64,000 nt of DNA from Okapia johnstoni. Taxonomy: Eukaryota; Chordata; Mammalia; Artiodactyla; Giraffidae. Within the stretch, counting starts at the first letter, position 1. Every line of letters begins with the position of its first letter. Below the pieces are notes generated by a model that searched no databases, was not told the DNA's origin, and was given only the letters and a program-made list of their open reading frames with translations. The position numbers and the translations under genes are program-made. This document shows positions 41,363 to 53,600 of the stretch, piece by piece. The stretch lies in NCBI GenBank assembly GCA_024291935.2, contig CM044315.1, positions 79,404,385-79,468,384 of the forward strand. Direction: 5' to 3'.

Positions 41363-41879
41363 GCTGAGGGTGGGGTGAGGCTGAGCCCCAGCATTGATCT
41401 TTGATTCCTTGAATGGAAGGTGAGCTTTGCAGGGAGGTGTCGGAAGGTAGGGGAAGGCTGGGGCAGTGGCTGTAATCTGTGCTCCCAGGACCTGGAAGGG
41501 CAGGCAAAGCCCCCCCCAAGCCTGGAGCACCATCCCTTAGGATCCCATTTGGCAGTTCACTCAGGCTTCTCATTGCCAGGGAGTCTGAGGTAGAAGCCAT
41601 ATGGGGAGCTGACAGGTGGTGGTGGGGGTCTGTCCAGGATCTGCTACACTTTGCCAGGAAGCCACTGGACCCAGGGAAGTTGCAAGATGTGTGTGGAGTG
41701 GACAGATGGTATGGGGAGCAGGAAGACAGCAGCACCAGATGGGAGCTGGGACAAGCTGAGTCAGGAGTCCTAAAGACCAGAACCATTGGCCTTCATCTCC
41801 ATGAGGGAGACCCATTTGGATCCTCTGTAGACAGGAGCAGTGGCTTCAGCCTTAGAATTCTGTATCATCTATCATCCTA

Positions 41880-41945
41880 TAAGTCACTGCTGCACAATAC
41901 TGGCACATAGTAGGCATTCAATAAATATTTGTTGATTGATTGAGC
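41880..41945 (+). mobile_element. L2 3' end
   Basis: CTGGCACATAGTAGGCATTC then AATAAATATTTGTTGATTGA is the near-consensus L2 terminus. The Bov-tA inserted directly after it. Confidence 0.75.
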
Positions 41946-41959
41946 TTACTGTGGTGATC

Positions 41960-42171
41960 CCTTCCAAGGTGGCACTGGTAGTAAAGAACCCGCCTGCCAA
42001 AGCAGGAGACATGAGATGCAGGTTCCATCCCTGGGTCGGGAAGATCCCCTAGAGGAGGGCATGGCAACCCACTTCAGTATTCTTGCCTGGAGAATCCCAT
42101 GGACAGAGGAGCCTGGCGGGCTACAGTCCATAGGGTCACAAAGAGTCAGACACGACTGAAGTGACTTAGCA
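41960..42171 (+). mobile_element. Bov-tA SINE between TMEM53 and RNF220
   Basis: tRNA-like head and BovA body with perfect 13-bp flanks TACTGTGGTGATC (41947-41959 and 42172-42184). Confidence 0.93.
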
Positions 42172-43604
42172 TACTGTGGTGATCAAGGGACTTTGTGGGG
42201 CAGGGATGGGCTTTGAAAGTTTGACAGTCAGTGAAGGAGATGGCTGGAAGAGCTCTGGGTGGGAGCTGACCCCTGATAGTCTCAGGGCTGATGCACCTTC
42301 TGTCTCCAGAGCTCAGCCCTCTGGGATGGCCCCTCAACTGCTGCAGCCCGTTCCTACCCTGTGTGGCTGCATTCCTAGCCATGGCCAACAGGTGGCAGTG
42401 CTGCCTGTGCCATGAGATGGAACTCAAGGATCCCACAGCAGGGCAGGTTTCATGCCCTCACTCTGGGTTAATGTCTTCTATTAGAGAGCATTTGGCCCCT
42501 GGGAGTGAAAGGAACCAGCCATCAAGGACCTACTGAGTCCAAGGCAGGGAGAGAGGAGAGTAGAAATATGATAGGAGCCAGCCTGATTGGAACTGGGCAT
42601 TGACCACTTCTCTTCTAAACCCTCAACCGTCACTGGAGCTGCTCTGCTCAGGCCACATACATTTTCCTAGAGTCTTGGGCCCCAGGATCCTTGCTTTCAG
42701 AATATTTGGTGCCATCAAGCTGGGCCTGGGGCTGTGAAGGGCCTTCACTGGACTCCAACCAGGGTGATTTGTCATCTGGGTGCAGAGGTGGACAGGCACT
42801 GGCAACTGGACCTGATTCTACAGTATTCATTGTGCGCATCCCAGAGGAGATGGGTGTGTCTAAGATTTGGGAGGCAGGGTCTGGTGTGTGAGAACATGTG
42901 AAGGAAAGGAGTCTGGAGTCATGAAGATACCCTGGGGTCTTGAATTTTAGCAGAATCTTCTGTCAGCACAAGCTTTCTGTGGTGGGCAAGACCTCTGCAG
43001 CTCTGAGCACCTGCCCAAGCACCCAGACAGTTGCTCACTCCCTGGTACTGCGCAGTTGTGGGGATCACCGCTTGACCAAGCTCCATCTCAAGTGGTGGCT
43101 GCCCAACCTCAGTTCCCTGACTTGAGGGTCCACCTTGGATGAAGGGGGTTCTTATTGTTCGTTTGATCTGGGCAGTAGCTATATCAGGCAGTGGTCACTA
43201 GGGTGGAGAGCAGATGCTGCCACAGGGGACCAAGATTGTAGCTTTGGTCCCTGGATCAAAGGACTAGAAAGGGACACAGGTTTGGGGATTATGTTTTCAC
43301 TTTAGCTTACAGCCTGTTCCAGCCCTAGACCAGGGGATAGAACTTGCATCCCCTCGGTACCCCCAAGCTCTGACCTCTCCTGTGATTAATGAGCTGACGA
43401 TTCTGCATCGATAAGGAATTAACCTGGAGCCCCTACCCATCAATAGTCAGGAGTCCAGGTCCTGGCCCCAGCCCCCACCCGACAGAGCTCCAGGGCCCCT
43501 GAGCAGACTAACCCCACACTGTTTTACAAAGCCTTAGCCAAGTCCTTTTCCCCACATGGCTGCCAGGAATTAACCCCTTAACTGCCTCTGTTCCTACCAC
43601 CCCA

Positions 43605-43662
43605 TCATCCTCCCCTCCCTGTACACATACACAGAGACAGCAGCTGTTTATACTGGTTTAAT
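43605..43662 (-). terminator. RNF220: RNF220 poly(A) signal and downstream GT-rich element
   Basis: On the minus strand ATTAAA lies at 43657-43662, followed about 20-50 bases later by a GT-rich run (TGTCTCTGTGTATGTGTA). This is the usual layout of a cleavage site, placing the mRNA end near 43640. Confidence 0.65.
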
Positions 43663-44566
43663 CCATGTCAAATGTAGTTTACAAAGGGAAAGGACAAGTA
43701 CCTTTGTATAGAATATACAGACACAGCATCACACCATGGGGCCCACAGAAGGGCAGGGGAGACCACACGTTTCCCGGGAAGAGCAGCTCTAATCCCAGGA
43801 AAGGTTCTCTGCGGAAGGCTGGGGAGCCAGAAGCACCCTCGTCCAGCCCAGTCTCAGCCCCTGCTTCAGCTTGGTTCCCACGTCTGTGCCTCCCCCCTCC
43901 CCCAACTCCTTACCAAGAGCCCCAGGAGCTAAGACTAAGGAGAGGATCATGTCCCTTGGGGCATGTGCCCCACGTCTGGGAGAAGAAATATACACCACTG
44001 AACACCGAGCACATGGGAGAGGGAAGGGACACCAGGGAGAGGGGGGGTGAGGCAGGCACCCCAAGAGGTGGATGGGCCGAGCCCCCAGCCAGCCCTGAAG
44101 GAGGCACTGCCTCCAGGTGTTCTTAACAAAAGAAGAAAATCATACAACCGAACGGAAGGGGAAGGGGTTGAGGGCGGGGAGTTGTCCCATTTATACACAA
44201 CATTGTAAACATACACAGTCTATATTACATGTGCTTCAGTCTGGTGTTTGCATGTCTGTCCGTTTGGGGGCTGGATCTCAGGAGCCTTGCTTGACAATAC
44301 TCCCCCCACCCCCATCTCCCTGCCCCACCCTGGGAACAGAACCCGGAACAGGCATGGTCCCCAATCCTGGTGGGAGCCAGCAGGCAGGGCCTAGGCCTCA
44401 GCCTCCATTCTGGCTCCAGAGTCCTGTGTGTGTGTGTGTGTGTGCGTGTTCATGTGTGTGCGTGTATGTACATGGGGAACCCGTGTGCAAGTATGTACAA
44501 GGGGGCATCTCGTCACAGGCGGGGCAGGTGGGGTGCTTGAGGCAAGGCTTGCTTGGGGTGGCCAGC
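43640..44566 (-). other. RNF220: RNF220 3'UTR
   Basis: About 0.93 kb follows the stop codon before a plausible poly(A) site. It includes a TG/CA microsatellite (44427-44470 on the plus strand). The extent is inferred from the ATTAAA hexamer. Confidence 0.7.
44427..44470 (+). repeat. (TG)n tract in the RNF220 3'UTR
   Basis: TG repeats with CG and CA interruptions. On the RNF220 mRNA it reads as CA repeats. Confidence 0.9.
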
Positions 44567-44638
44567 TCACAAGTAGATTCTCCGCAGGTCTCCGGGCGCT
44601 GTGATGGTGTTGCACTGAGGGCAGAGCTTCTTGGCACC
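44567..44638 (-). CDS. RNF220: RNF220 terminal coding exon (RING C-terminus)
   Basis: Twenty-three codons plus TGA (44567-44569). The exon holds the last RING pair CPQC and the terminal RRIYL. The acceptor is CCCCACAG, directly above 44638. Confidence 0.96.
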   Translation of the reverse strand, partial: GAKKLCPQCNTITAPGDLRRIYL

Positions 44639-47600
44639 CTGTGGGGAGAATGGGGGCAGGGGAGGGGCCCTCTGGTTAAACCCGGTGCCACACATTTGAT
44701 AGTGTGAGCACCAGGGCCTGCAGCCGTGTCTCCCTGCACCAGTTGTGTGCCGGGACCTTGGACTGGTCCTGTCCGCGAGGGCTGGGGAGGCCTTGGCGGC
44801 CTCTGTGAGCAGGCAGGCACGCTCCTGTGTTGGGGGGACGCCAGGATCAAACCGCCTGGCTAGGCCCGCAGCGGGAGCCCCGGTAATGAGAACAAGGCTG
44901 GGTCCAGCTGTGGCTGCCGCGGCCCTAACGAGATTACATGCGGCCTTTGATCAGGACACAGAGCCCATGTCCGGGCCTTTTATTGCTGTCTCCGGGCGAC
45001 ATTTTAATGGCTGCTCCTGAGCGAAGAACAGGGGCAGGAGCAGAAGGAGCTTAGTAATGGGAGGGGGAGGGGCTGAGGCCCTGGCCCTGCTTACCCACAC
45101 CCAGCCTCCTCCTGACCAGGATCTCACTGCTATGTGTAACACGGGGGCCTTCCAGGGTGGGGGCTGGGGGAAGGGAGCAGACAGAGACCCCATGGGTGGG
45201 GAGAACTGGATAAACCTGGCGTGGGGGCGGGGAGAGGCTCATGAGCTTGGGGATGAATATCCTGGATTCAGGCTGTGGTCTGTGCTTCTGCTCCGCCTGC
45301 TCCTTGCTCTTCCTCCCCCTAGGCAGGCTCAAGCATAAGCATGGACATCTGGGCAGTAACCCAAAAGGCTACCCATTCCCAACCCCCAGACCACTTCACC
45401 AGGGTCCGCAGCCAGCACTCCTCACAGTGCACATGCCAACACTGGATGGACGTCAGGGGCATCGAGTATGAGTCCTAGGGAGAAGATGGGCAGAGAAGGG
45501 AGGGGTCACTCTGAGGCGTCCCACCCTCCGAAGCGCCCAGCTCACAGGGCAGAGACCCTCTTCAACCCCCCGGGAGCACTGAGGCCCAAGCAGGGACCTG
45601 CGAGGTTCCCTTCCTCTCACCATGCAGATGAGGCATTTGTAACGGTCCCCACGGGATAGCTGCCGTTCAAGTTCCCTGACCCGAGCCTTCAGGGCCTCAA
45701 ACGTGGTCACAGCTGAATCTTCTGTGATTCTGTAAGGAGGATGGCACAGTTGCGCAGGCAGCAGGCTGGCATCTCTAATTTGAACCTCCAGCCCACACCT
45801 TCCTTGGATTCCAGAATCACATGTACCCATGTCTCTTATACCTCCAGGCTCCCCCATCCCACTCATATTCTAGATCCACAAACTCCACATTCTAGACCCG
45901 CGCCCCTCACCCGCCTTGCTCCTCCACCTCCATCTTGGTGTATTTCCAAACCAGACACCTGGGAACCATTCTCGAAACTATTCCTTCCCAGTCACCCCTG
46001 ACATCCAGCACCTCACATCTTTGGCATCTCCACTCCTTTCCACGCTACCACCCCTAGTTCAGGTGCTCATGACTTCTGTGCATTATACCAATCAGAATGG
46101 CCCCCTCTGCCTCCAGTCCCCACTCTCCTGGCACCTACAATTCTGCAACCTGACCACTTCTACTGACGCTTCCAACATTTCAGTGTCTACCTCAGAGTAA
46201 ACCTCTAGCAAACTCCTACAAGCTTACAAGGGCCTTCTTGGCCCGCCCCCCACCAGCCATGTGCCTCAGCACCCTGCCACGTGCCTTATGTTCCATCCAC
46301 GTCAAATGCCGGAGTTCTTCCACACGCCCCACCATTTTTCACTCCATTGGCCTCTCAAGTACTTTCTGCTTCTTCTGGATCACCCCACCTCCTAACTCTC
46401 TAGTTCCATCTCATCATTCAGGCCTAGTTCCCACCTCCTCCCAGAAACCTTTCCCAAGCCTCGGGCCAGTACCCCACTGGTGGGGCTGCACCTTTTGTGC
46501 TCTTCCAGCCCCTATGTTGGACTTCACTGCGGCAGTACAACTGCAAATGCCTGTCTCCTCTGCCAGACTCACTACCTCGAGGGCAAGATAATCACTCCAC
46601 CAATACTGACTCTGGACATCAGCCCCACTCCAGGCATGGGAGTATGAGTACACACCTGCTGAAGAAACAGCTGGTCTAACCCCCAAGGAGAGTGAGAGAT
46701 GGGGCTCTGAGGAGGCCCACATAATCTAGGTCCCTGGGCTGGAGGCCTAGCCTACATCAACAGCTACTAGCTATTTCTTCCTAGGCATGTCAGATGTCCT
46801 GGTGGTCCTCACCTGTTGTCCAATCCCTGCACAAGCCCTGCAATTTCCCAAACTCTCTGAGCTGCAATACTGAACAGGGAACAGCTCGGACAATTCTAAG
46901 GAGTAATCTTTCCCACCACTCCTAAAACAAGTCAACAGAACCAGGAGGAGCTCAGAGGGGGAGGAATATTTCCTGGAGGAGTAGAAAAGATGGTACTGGA
47001 GATGAACTTCAGGGAATAATGATATAATACAAGTAAAAGAGCTAAAATTTATTAAACACTTACTAAATGCCAGGAATTTTACCGAGGGATTAAAAATTAT
47101 CATCTTATTTACACCTCACAAAAACCCCATGGGGAGATCCTCCTAACGCTCCCGTTTTATATATGAAGAAACACTGGAAAAGAGCCTGATGCTGGGAAAG
47201 ACTAAAGCAAAAGGAGAAGGGGGAGGCAGACTGTTAGATAGCATCACTGACTCAACGGACATGGTCTGGGAGACAGTGCAGGAGAGAGGAGCCTGGCACA
47301 CTATGGTCCATGAGGTGCAGAGCTGGACACGACACAACAAAAACAACAAAAGCACAGAAACAAGTAGACTACCCAAGGTTCACGCAGAGTGGGGGAGATG
47401 GGATTCAAACCCCGGCAGACTGATTCTGGAATCAACCAGTCACTGTGTGAATAACCGTTACTCTACACTGGCTACAACCAGGAGGAGATAGGCCTCCAGT
47501 CTGAGACAACAGTGGGAACCAAGGCCAAGGGCCCCTGGCCCCTATCTGGCTGGAGGGCTCACTTGTGGATAAGCAGAAGGTTGCTACACTGGGAACCCAG

Positions 47601-50600
47601 TGTCCAAGACCCCAGATGCCACAATCAGAAAGGGAAGTTTATCTTATACTTGATTTACAGGAAGTTGTTGAGGATACTGGAAGAGGGCTATAAAGGATAA
47701 AAGCTGAGGTTTAGAAGGTGTATTCAGTCAGCTGAGGTAGAATCACAAGGGTGGTGTGTGGGTTAGGACCATCTCCTAGGGGATAGTCTGTCTTGCCAGT
47801 CTTGGGGGGCAGTGGGCCCAGAAAGCCTGAAAGCTTCCAGGTAATCTGTCCTTGCTGGACGTAGGTGTAACAGGGGGCTTGTGGAGGATGGTGGGAAACA
47901 CTTAATGGGCAGCAGCAAACTCTGATCTCTGTTCTCTCTTAAAGGGGCACCAGCAGTGACACAGAATGCGTCTCCCTGATGGCTGTGTCCCTGTATCAGA
48001 GATGCTCCAGATCCATCACTCCAGCAGTCCATGGTTCTCTCTGCCTTGCCTCTCTCCAAGCAACCTGAGAAAGGCTCTGACTACAACTCCTTCTGGCACC
48101 AGTGGGTTTCCTGGGAGCATCCCTTCAACTTTCCAGCTCTGGAAAGCCTTTACCATACTCTCCTTCCTCACACACACTTGCACAGCTGAGTCTTCCCCCT
48201 GGCAATCTGCCCAATGTTATATGTGCCACCCCCATCTGGACTGCTGGTATGTTCCTGGCAAGGAGACAAGGATGGGTAGCTGTGCTTCCTTCCTCTCCAA
48301 GGACCAGGCTGATCCTGTGTGGTTACTTCAATGATTGGGAAACCAAGGCCAGGAACTGGGGGCAGCCTACTCCAGAGTAGAAAAGTAACTCGAAAACCCT
48401 AAACCAGAGAATGAGCTAGAACTGGGAAGGCAAAAGCCATGAGGGCAGAAGAGCCATTTCCCACTCCCATCTCCAAGGCCACATCCATTCCCATGGTGGA
48501 TTAGCTCAGCACATAACTGGCCTCTACTCTTTGCTCTAGTGAAATATCCAATCCTCCAGGCCCCTGATCCAGGGAGGTTGTGAGCTATCCCAGAGCCCCT
48601 TGAAGGCATGGGGTAGAGAATTTCTTGGAAGAAGCCATGTCATCCTGTGTTTCTCCTTCCCCTGGATGTGAAAAAGATCCAGGATGGGAACCCATAACGT
48701 GTCTGGGAAAAAGAGACGTCATGGGGACTGAAGGGCCAGACCCGTCGGAGATCTCTGCACATGCCTGAGCCGGTCCCCAACTCATCCCCGAGGGCCCCGC
48801 CCGCTAGTGCCTGTGCTCACACAGGTGGGACAGAAAGCCCAGCTCCCCCAGCCCTCAGTGGGGTAGGACCTTCAAGGATGGCCACTGGCTCTGGCCCCCA
48901 CCTTCCCCTCTGGCGCCATCCCTGATTAATGATCTTGTCTTTCTGATTTATGAGCAGCCCCTCCAGATGAGGGTGGGCGCCCCTTACAGCCCCGCCCGCC
49001 CCGCTCAGCTGGAGTAGGAGAGAATTATTAAATAAACATCCATACGTCATTCCTCTCCCCCCAAGCTGGTTGCACCGAACCCGTGCGGCCCGCTCCGGCG
49101 CTGACACGGAGCAGCTGCGGTGATTCATGGGCAGCCGGGCCCTGCGCCGCGGCCCATACATCATGCCAGCAGCACTCGCGGCCCTGGCCGAGATAAACTG
49201 ATCAACCACAACGGGCTGGAATGAATTTATGACAACACAAAATGGAGGGAAACAAATGGGAGGTGACCCTGGGCCACCGACCCGGCCCTGCACTGGCCTG
49301 CAATCCACTCTCCTGGCAGGAGGCAAGATGGAACACTGGCCCTGGAATGAAGAGGCTGCCTTTTAACCCCAGGCAACCTAGCCTTCAGAGGAGGGAGGGG
49401 CAGGTGTGAGGAGTTAGGCAATGGCCAACAGCAGCAGCAGCTCCAGGCAGCCAGAACTGGACAATGCCACCTCCTGGGGCCAGAACTGGCCTTGCCTGGG
49501 CTTCTAGAAAGGCAGTAAGATGTGCTGCTGCTTTCAAATCCTGGTGGCTCCTGAGGATCCAGGCCAGGGGTGGCCCAACCCTGGGGGAAGTGCTTACAGA
49601 TCCCCTTTTCCCCTGCCAGAGAATGTGGGCCAAAAACTCCTACCAGAAGTGATGAGACCCAATACTCCTGCCTAAAACCCACACTGCAAGCGCCACCCGG
49701 GACAAGAAAAATGAAACCAATTTAGCTCCCGATTAAGAAACAGAAACTGGAGATGAATCAAGTGTGCCGGCTGGGCTGGGCGGCCATACATCACATTCCC
49801 CGGGCGGAGGCCCCTGCAGCAGGCAGGCGGGCAGGCCGCCTGCTCCTCCCTCCACCAAGGCTCCCAGGGCCGTGGTCCAGTGATCAATTCAGCGAGTCAC
49901 GCTCAGCACCAGCTGGGCCCCACTGCCGGCTGTGTGCCAGGGCAGCAGGCCTTCCTGTTAGCGAAGGGCCCCCTCCCTCCCACTGAGCTGTGGTCCCTGG
50001 GGTTGGTCTCCCTCCTGGCCACTCACTTCTCAATGTCACTGTTCTTGCAGGTCTTCTGCATGGCCTCCTGTTTGCTGCTCTCACCGTTGCTGGTAGATGG
50101 CATCTCTGCTGGGACAGAGAGGGGACTCACGCTCTGGCCAGACTGGGCAGCACAGGTGAGGGGTTGGGCTTGAATCAGTCACCCGCCTCTGCCCCCGCTA
50201 ACCTGGGTCAGGACTTACCATCACTGGCCCATTTAGAGAACTCAGGTGTGATGCGTGTGCTAGGAGGACCACCACTAGAGGAAAGGAAAGAGGAAGAACA
50301 AAGTGAGCCCTGAAAGCAGGCAGGACAGTCCTGAGGGCGGGCACTTGGTTGACCCCCGCCTCAGGGCCTCCCTTCCCTTTCTCCCACCCGCCCAAGCCTG
50401 TGCCCACACTTGCTTTAGGACTGCACCCCGCAGTGCCTCTCTCTCCTTGGCTTCGCCAGGCTCCTCGCCTGTGCAGGGGATGACATCGGCCTCCGTATAT
50501 CTGGCAAGGTGGTCAAGGACAATGGATCCTAGTTTGTGGTGGGCCAGGAGGGTTGAATCCCCAGGAGGGCTGCCCCTGGCCCAAGCTGAGACACTGACCC

Positions 50601-53600
50601 TGGGGGTTTTGGTATGGATGAGTGACTGGAGGTGCTTGTGGCTTTCTTATTCCCTTTGGCCTGTCCCACCAGTCCCTCCTCGTCTCGCAGCGCCCCAAGG
50701 ATACTGTGGCTTCCCATACTCCAGAGTGTCATCCCCATCCACATCCAAGTCAGCGTCACTGTCCGGATTCTCTTTGCCGCTGCACATGACGAAGCCAGAG
50801 CCTGTGGGAAGCGGGGTGTGAGGAGGGCCAGGGGCCAGCAAGACGAGGCCAAGGATCCCCCTTCTGTTCCCCAAGTTAGGGGTCAGGTATGGGGCTAGGT
50901 AAGGCCTGACAGAAACTTGTGCTTGGGGAATAGAGAGCACTTGGGTGCTCTTGATTCTGACATTACAATTCTTTTCACTCTGCATACCTCAGCCTTCCCT
51001 GTACTGCCTGCTGCTCCAAGTGGTCTCTGCTCATAAACCAGCCCATTCATACATTATGTCAAGTCCTCAGGAGACACCTACTCTAGGCCTGCTATCCACC
51101 TGTCTTCCATGTCTAAGAAGAGTAGGAAGAGGACAGACAGGTCTACAAGGCCACACCAACCCAGGACCTGGGCATCCCATGTCCCATGGTCCAGCCTGGC
51201 GAGTCTACCAGAGGGGAGAGTTGGCTGGCAAAGGCCTGTCAGAGCCATACAGCGGAACCCTCAGCCAATGTCCTGATTTTGGCCGGCAGGTCCTTGCCAG
51301 CAAAAACACCAGGCAGCTGTTCAAATATTTGGTGTCTGAAGCGCCTGACATTAATTATTCATCCCCACCTCACTCAGCCCAGATTCCTGGACAAGTGCAG
51401 TTATAAAGGGATTAAGAAGGGACAGCCGAGGGAGGACAGGCATGCACACCTGCTTCTCAAAGCAGTCCCTGGAGGCAACCCGGCTGGGCAGGCAGCTGAC
51501 CCCACCAAGGTGTATTTGTCATAGCAACAGGCAGACTCTCGGCCAGTGGCGGGAGAGGTGGTGATGCAAGGGGCTGAGATGCTGAAGCTACTCCAGGCCC
51601 ACTCACCTGCCTTGTGCTCTGACTCCCAGAACCACCCTTCCTGACAGCCCAGGGCCAAGGACCACAAAGCTGCTTCTCCCTCCCTGCCCCTGCCTTCTCC
51701 CAGTGGTTCTGGTCTTGGACCACATCACATGAGCCAGTGGAGTAGCCTTGCTGGGGACAAAAAGGACTGAAAGCGATGGGATCTGGGGTGAGTGGAATTG
51801 ATGCAAAGCAGCTCAGAGTTCTGCTCAATGATCTCAGAAATTTCTTGTCCATTCTTCCCACTTTCACGGTCTTACACATTCACGAAGGCAACAGGCTTGT
51901 AGTGGGTTGCCAAGCCTCTCATCTATTGCTTCGTCCTGTTGCCACTGAGTCCTGACCCTTCTTTCCCCTGCTCCAACACTGCCTGCGGCTCCTCACTGTG
52001 CCTGCGACCAATCCCTACTCTTAAGCCAGACTTGCTACGCTCTGGATGCCCCCACTTTTTCACCTTCTCTCATTTCGCTCCCTAAGTCCCACATATACAT
52101 GGACAGATGACTTACTCCACCTTCAATGTCACCCTGTCTGGCTCGTGCTCTCTCTCCATCTGGAATGTTTTCCATCTTTCAAGCCCATTTCAAAAGCACT
52201 TTCTTCCTGATCCTTCTCTATCCTACACCGCTGGTTTCTGGTCTCACAAAGGGCCCACCCATCCCAGAGGTAAGCAGCACCAGGGAAACAGAGAGCTAAC
52301 AGGTACTGCCCAGCTCCACCCCTGCCCGCCAGTCCTCATCTGCCCTCCACACTGAGGCACAAACAAACTCAAGGCAGCAGGCGGGTCAGCAGCAGGGCCA
52401 TTAAGCTGAGAAAACACCAAGTTACAGCTCTGTCTCCTATTCACAGCCAAGTGTCCTAACAAGCAATTCCCACTTTGTGGGTGAGTGGCACCTCTATAAA
52501 CCCTCTGACAGTTTGGGAGACAAACTCCGCCATCAATCAGAATGTAGCTATCAGGTTCACTTACAGCCTGCGCCCCTCGAGCTCTGCCAACCCCCCTCCC
52601 CCAAGTGCAGGCAGCTCAGCAGTCAGCCTCACATCTTTGGCTTGGCCAGACCCTGCCCAGCCCTGCCTTGAGGGTGCGTGAGAAGCAAAGCCGAGAATCC
52701 TGGCACCACTCCTCAGCCCAGTATGGCTCCCATGGCAAACCTGAGAAAATGGGGCACTCCCAAATTGCCAGGAAAAGTCCAGGCTTCTCAACACATAAAG
52801 CAGCCCAGTGGCCTGAAGTCTTTATCTCTGCAGTCTTGTTGCCTGCCAGGCCTGGACCAGGTCTCTGTACTCTGGTGGAACACAGCTATTTTGGTTCCCA
52901 AGGCCTGTGTATTTTCTCATGACCCCAGGCCTTTGTACTTCCTGTTATCTCTGCCTAGAAATGTCTCCCTCTTGGTCTACAGAACACATTCCTGCTCATT
53001 CTGCAAGTCTGACTCTTCTCAGTCATGCCTTCTATTCATGGTGCCTACACATAGTAGTTGCTCTATAAATACTTCCTGATTGAACTTGCTTCAACATTCT
53101 CTCAAACTTTATTGAACCCATCCTCCACCTGGCTTGACACTGAGGACACTGTATCCTGATCTGATTCTTACGCTCAAGGTGCTGAGTACAGATGAGACTT
53201 CCCCAGACTTTTCTACAGAAGGGCCCCTTCCGTGGTGTCCACCCAGGCTCCTGCACAACTCCAAATTCACATGTATTACCATGTATTGTCACTGTTTCTC
53301 ACCAGATTGAAAGCCTAAGTCTGTGATCTAAGTGTTGCCCAGCACAGAGCTGGCCAGGCCCACCACAGGCACCATGTAACACCCCCAAGCAGTGATGGCT
53401 AAATGCCATCGGTGCTGTTGTTAGGTGCTGGGAGCCCTGTGCCAGAGGCAGGCCCAGGCCTGATGAGCTGGCGGCCTGTAGAAACCTCTCCAGCCACAAC
53501 CTCACCTCTCAGACCCCATCTCTCAGGTGGGCAACAATCTCCTTCTCCAACCACCTTGACAGGATGGAGAGCACAACACATCTTGTTTGCCAAGGAAAAG

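Larger units (their letters stand above)
45730..50026 (-). other. RNF220: RNF220 intron between coiled-coil and serine-rich exons
   Basis: A 4.3-kb intron. Its left part carries degenerate L2-like sequence (45.9-46.6 kb) and a MIR split by a BovB fragment (47.0-47.5 kb). From 48.9 to 49.26 kb is an AT-rich block with homeodomain-like words that looks like conserved regulatory DNA. Confidence 0.8.
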
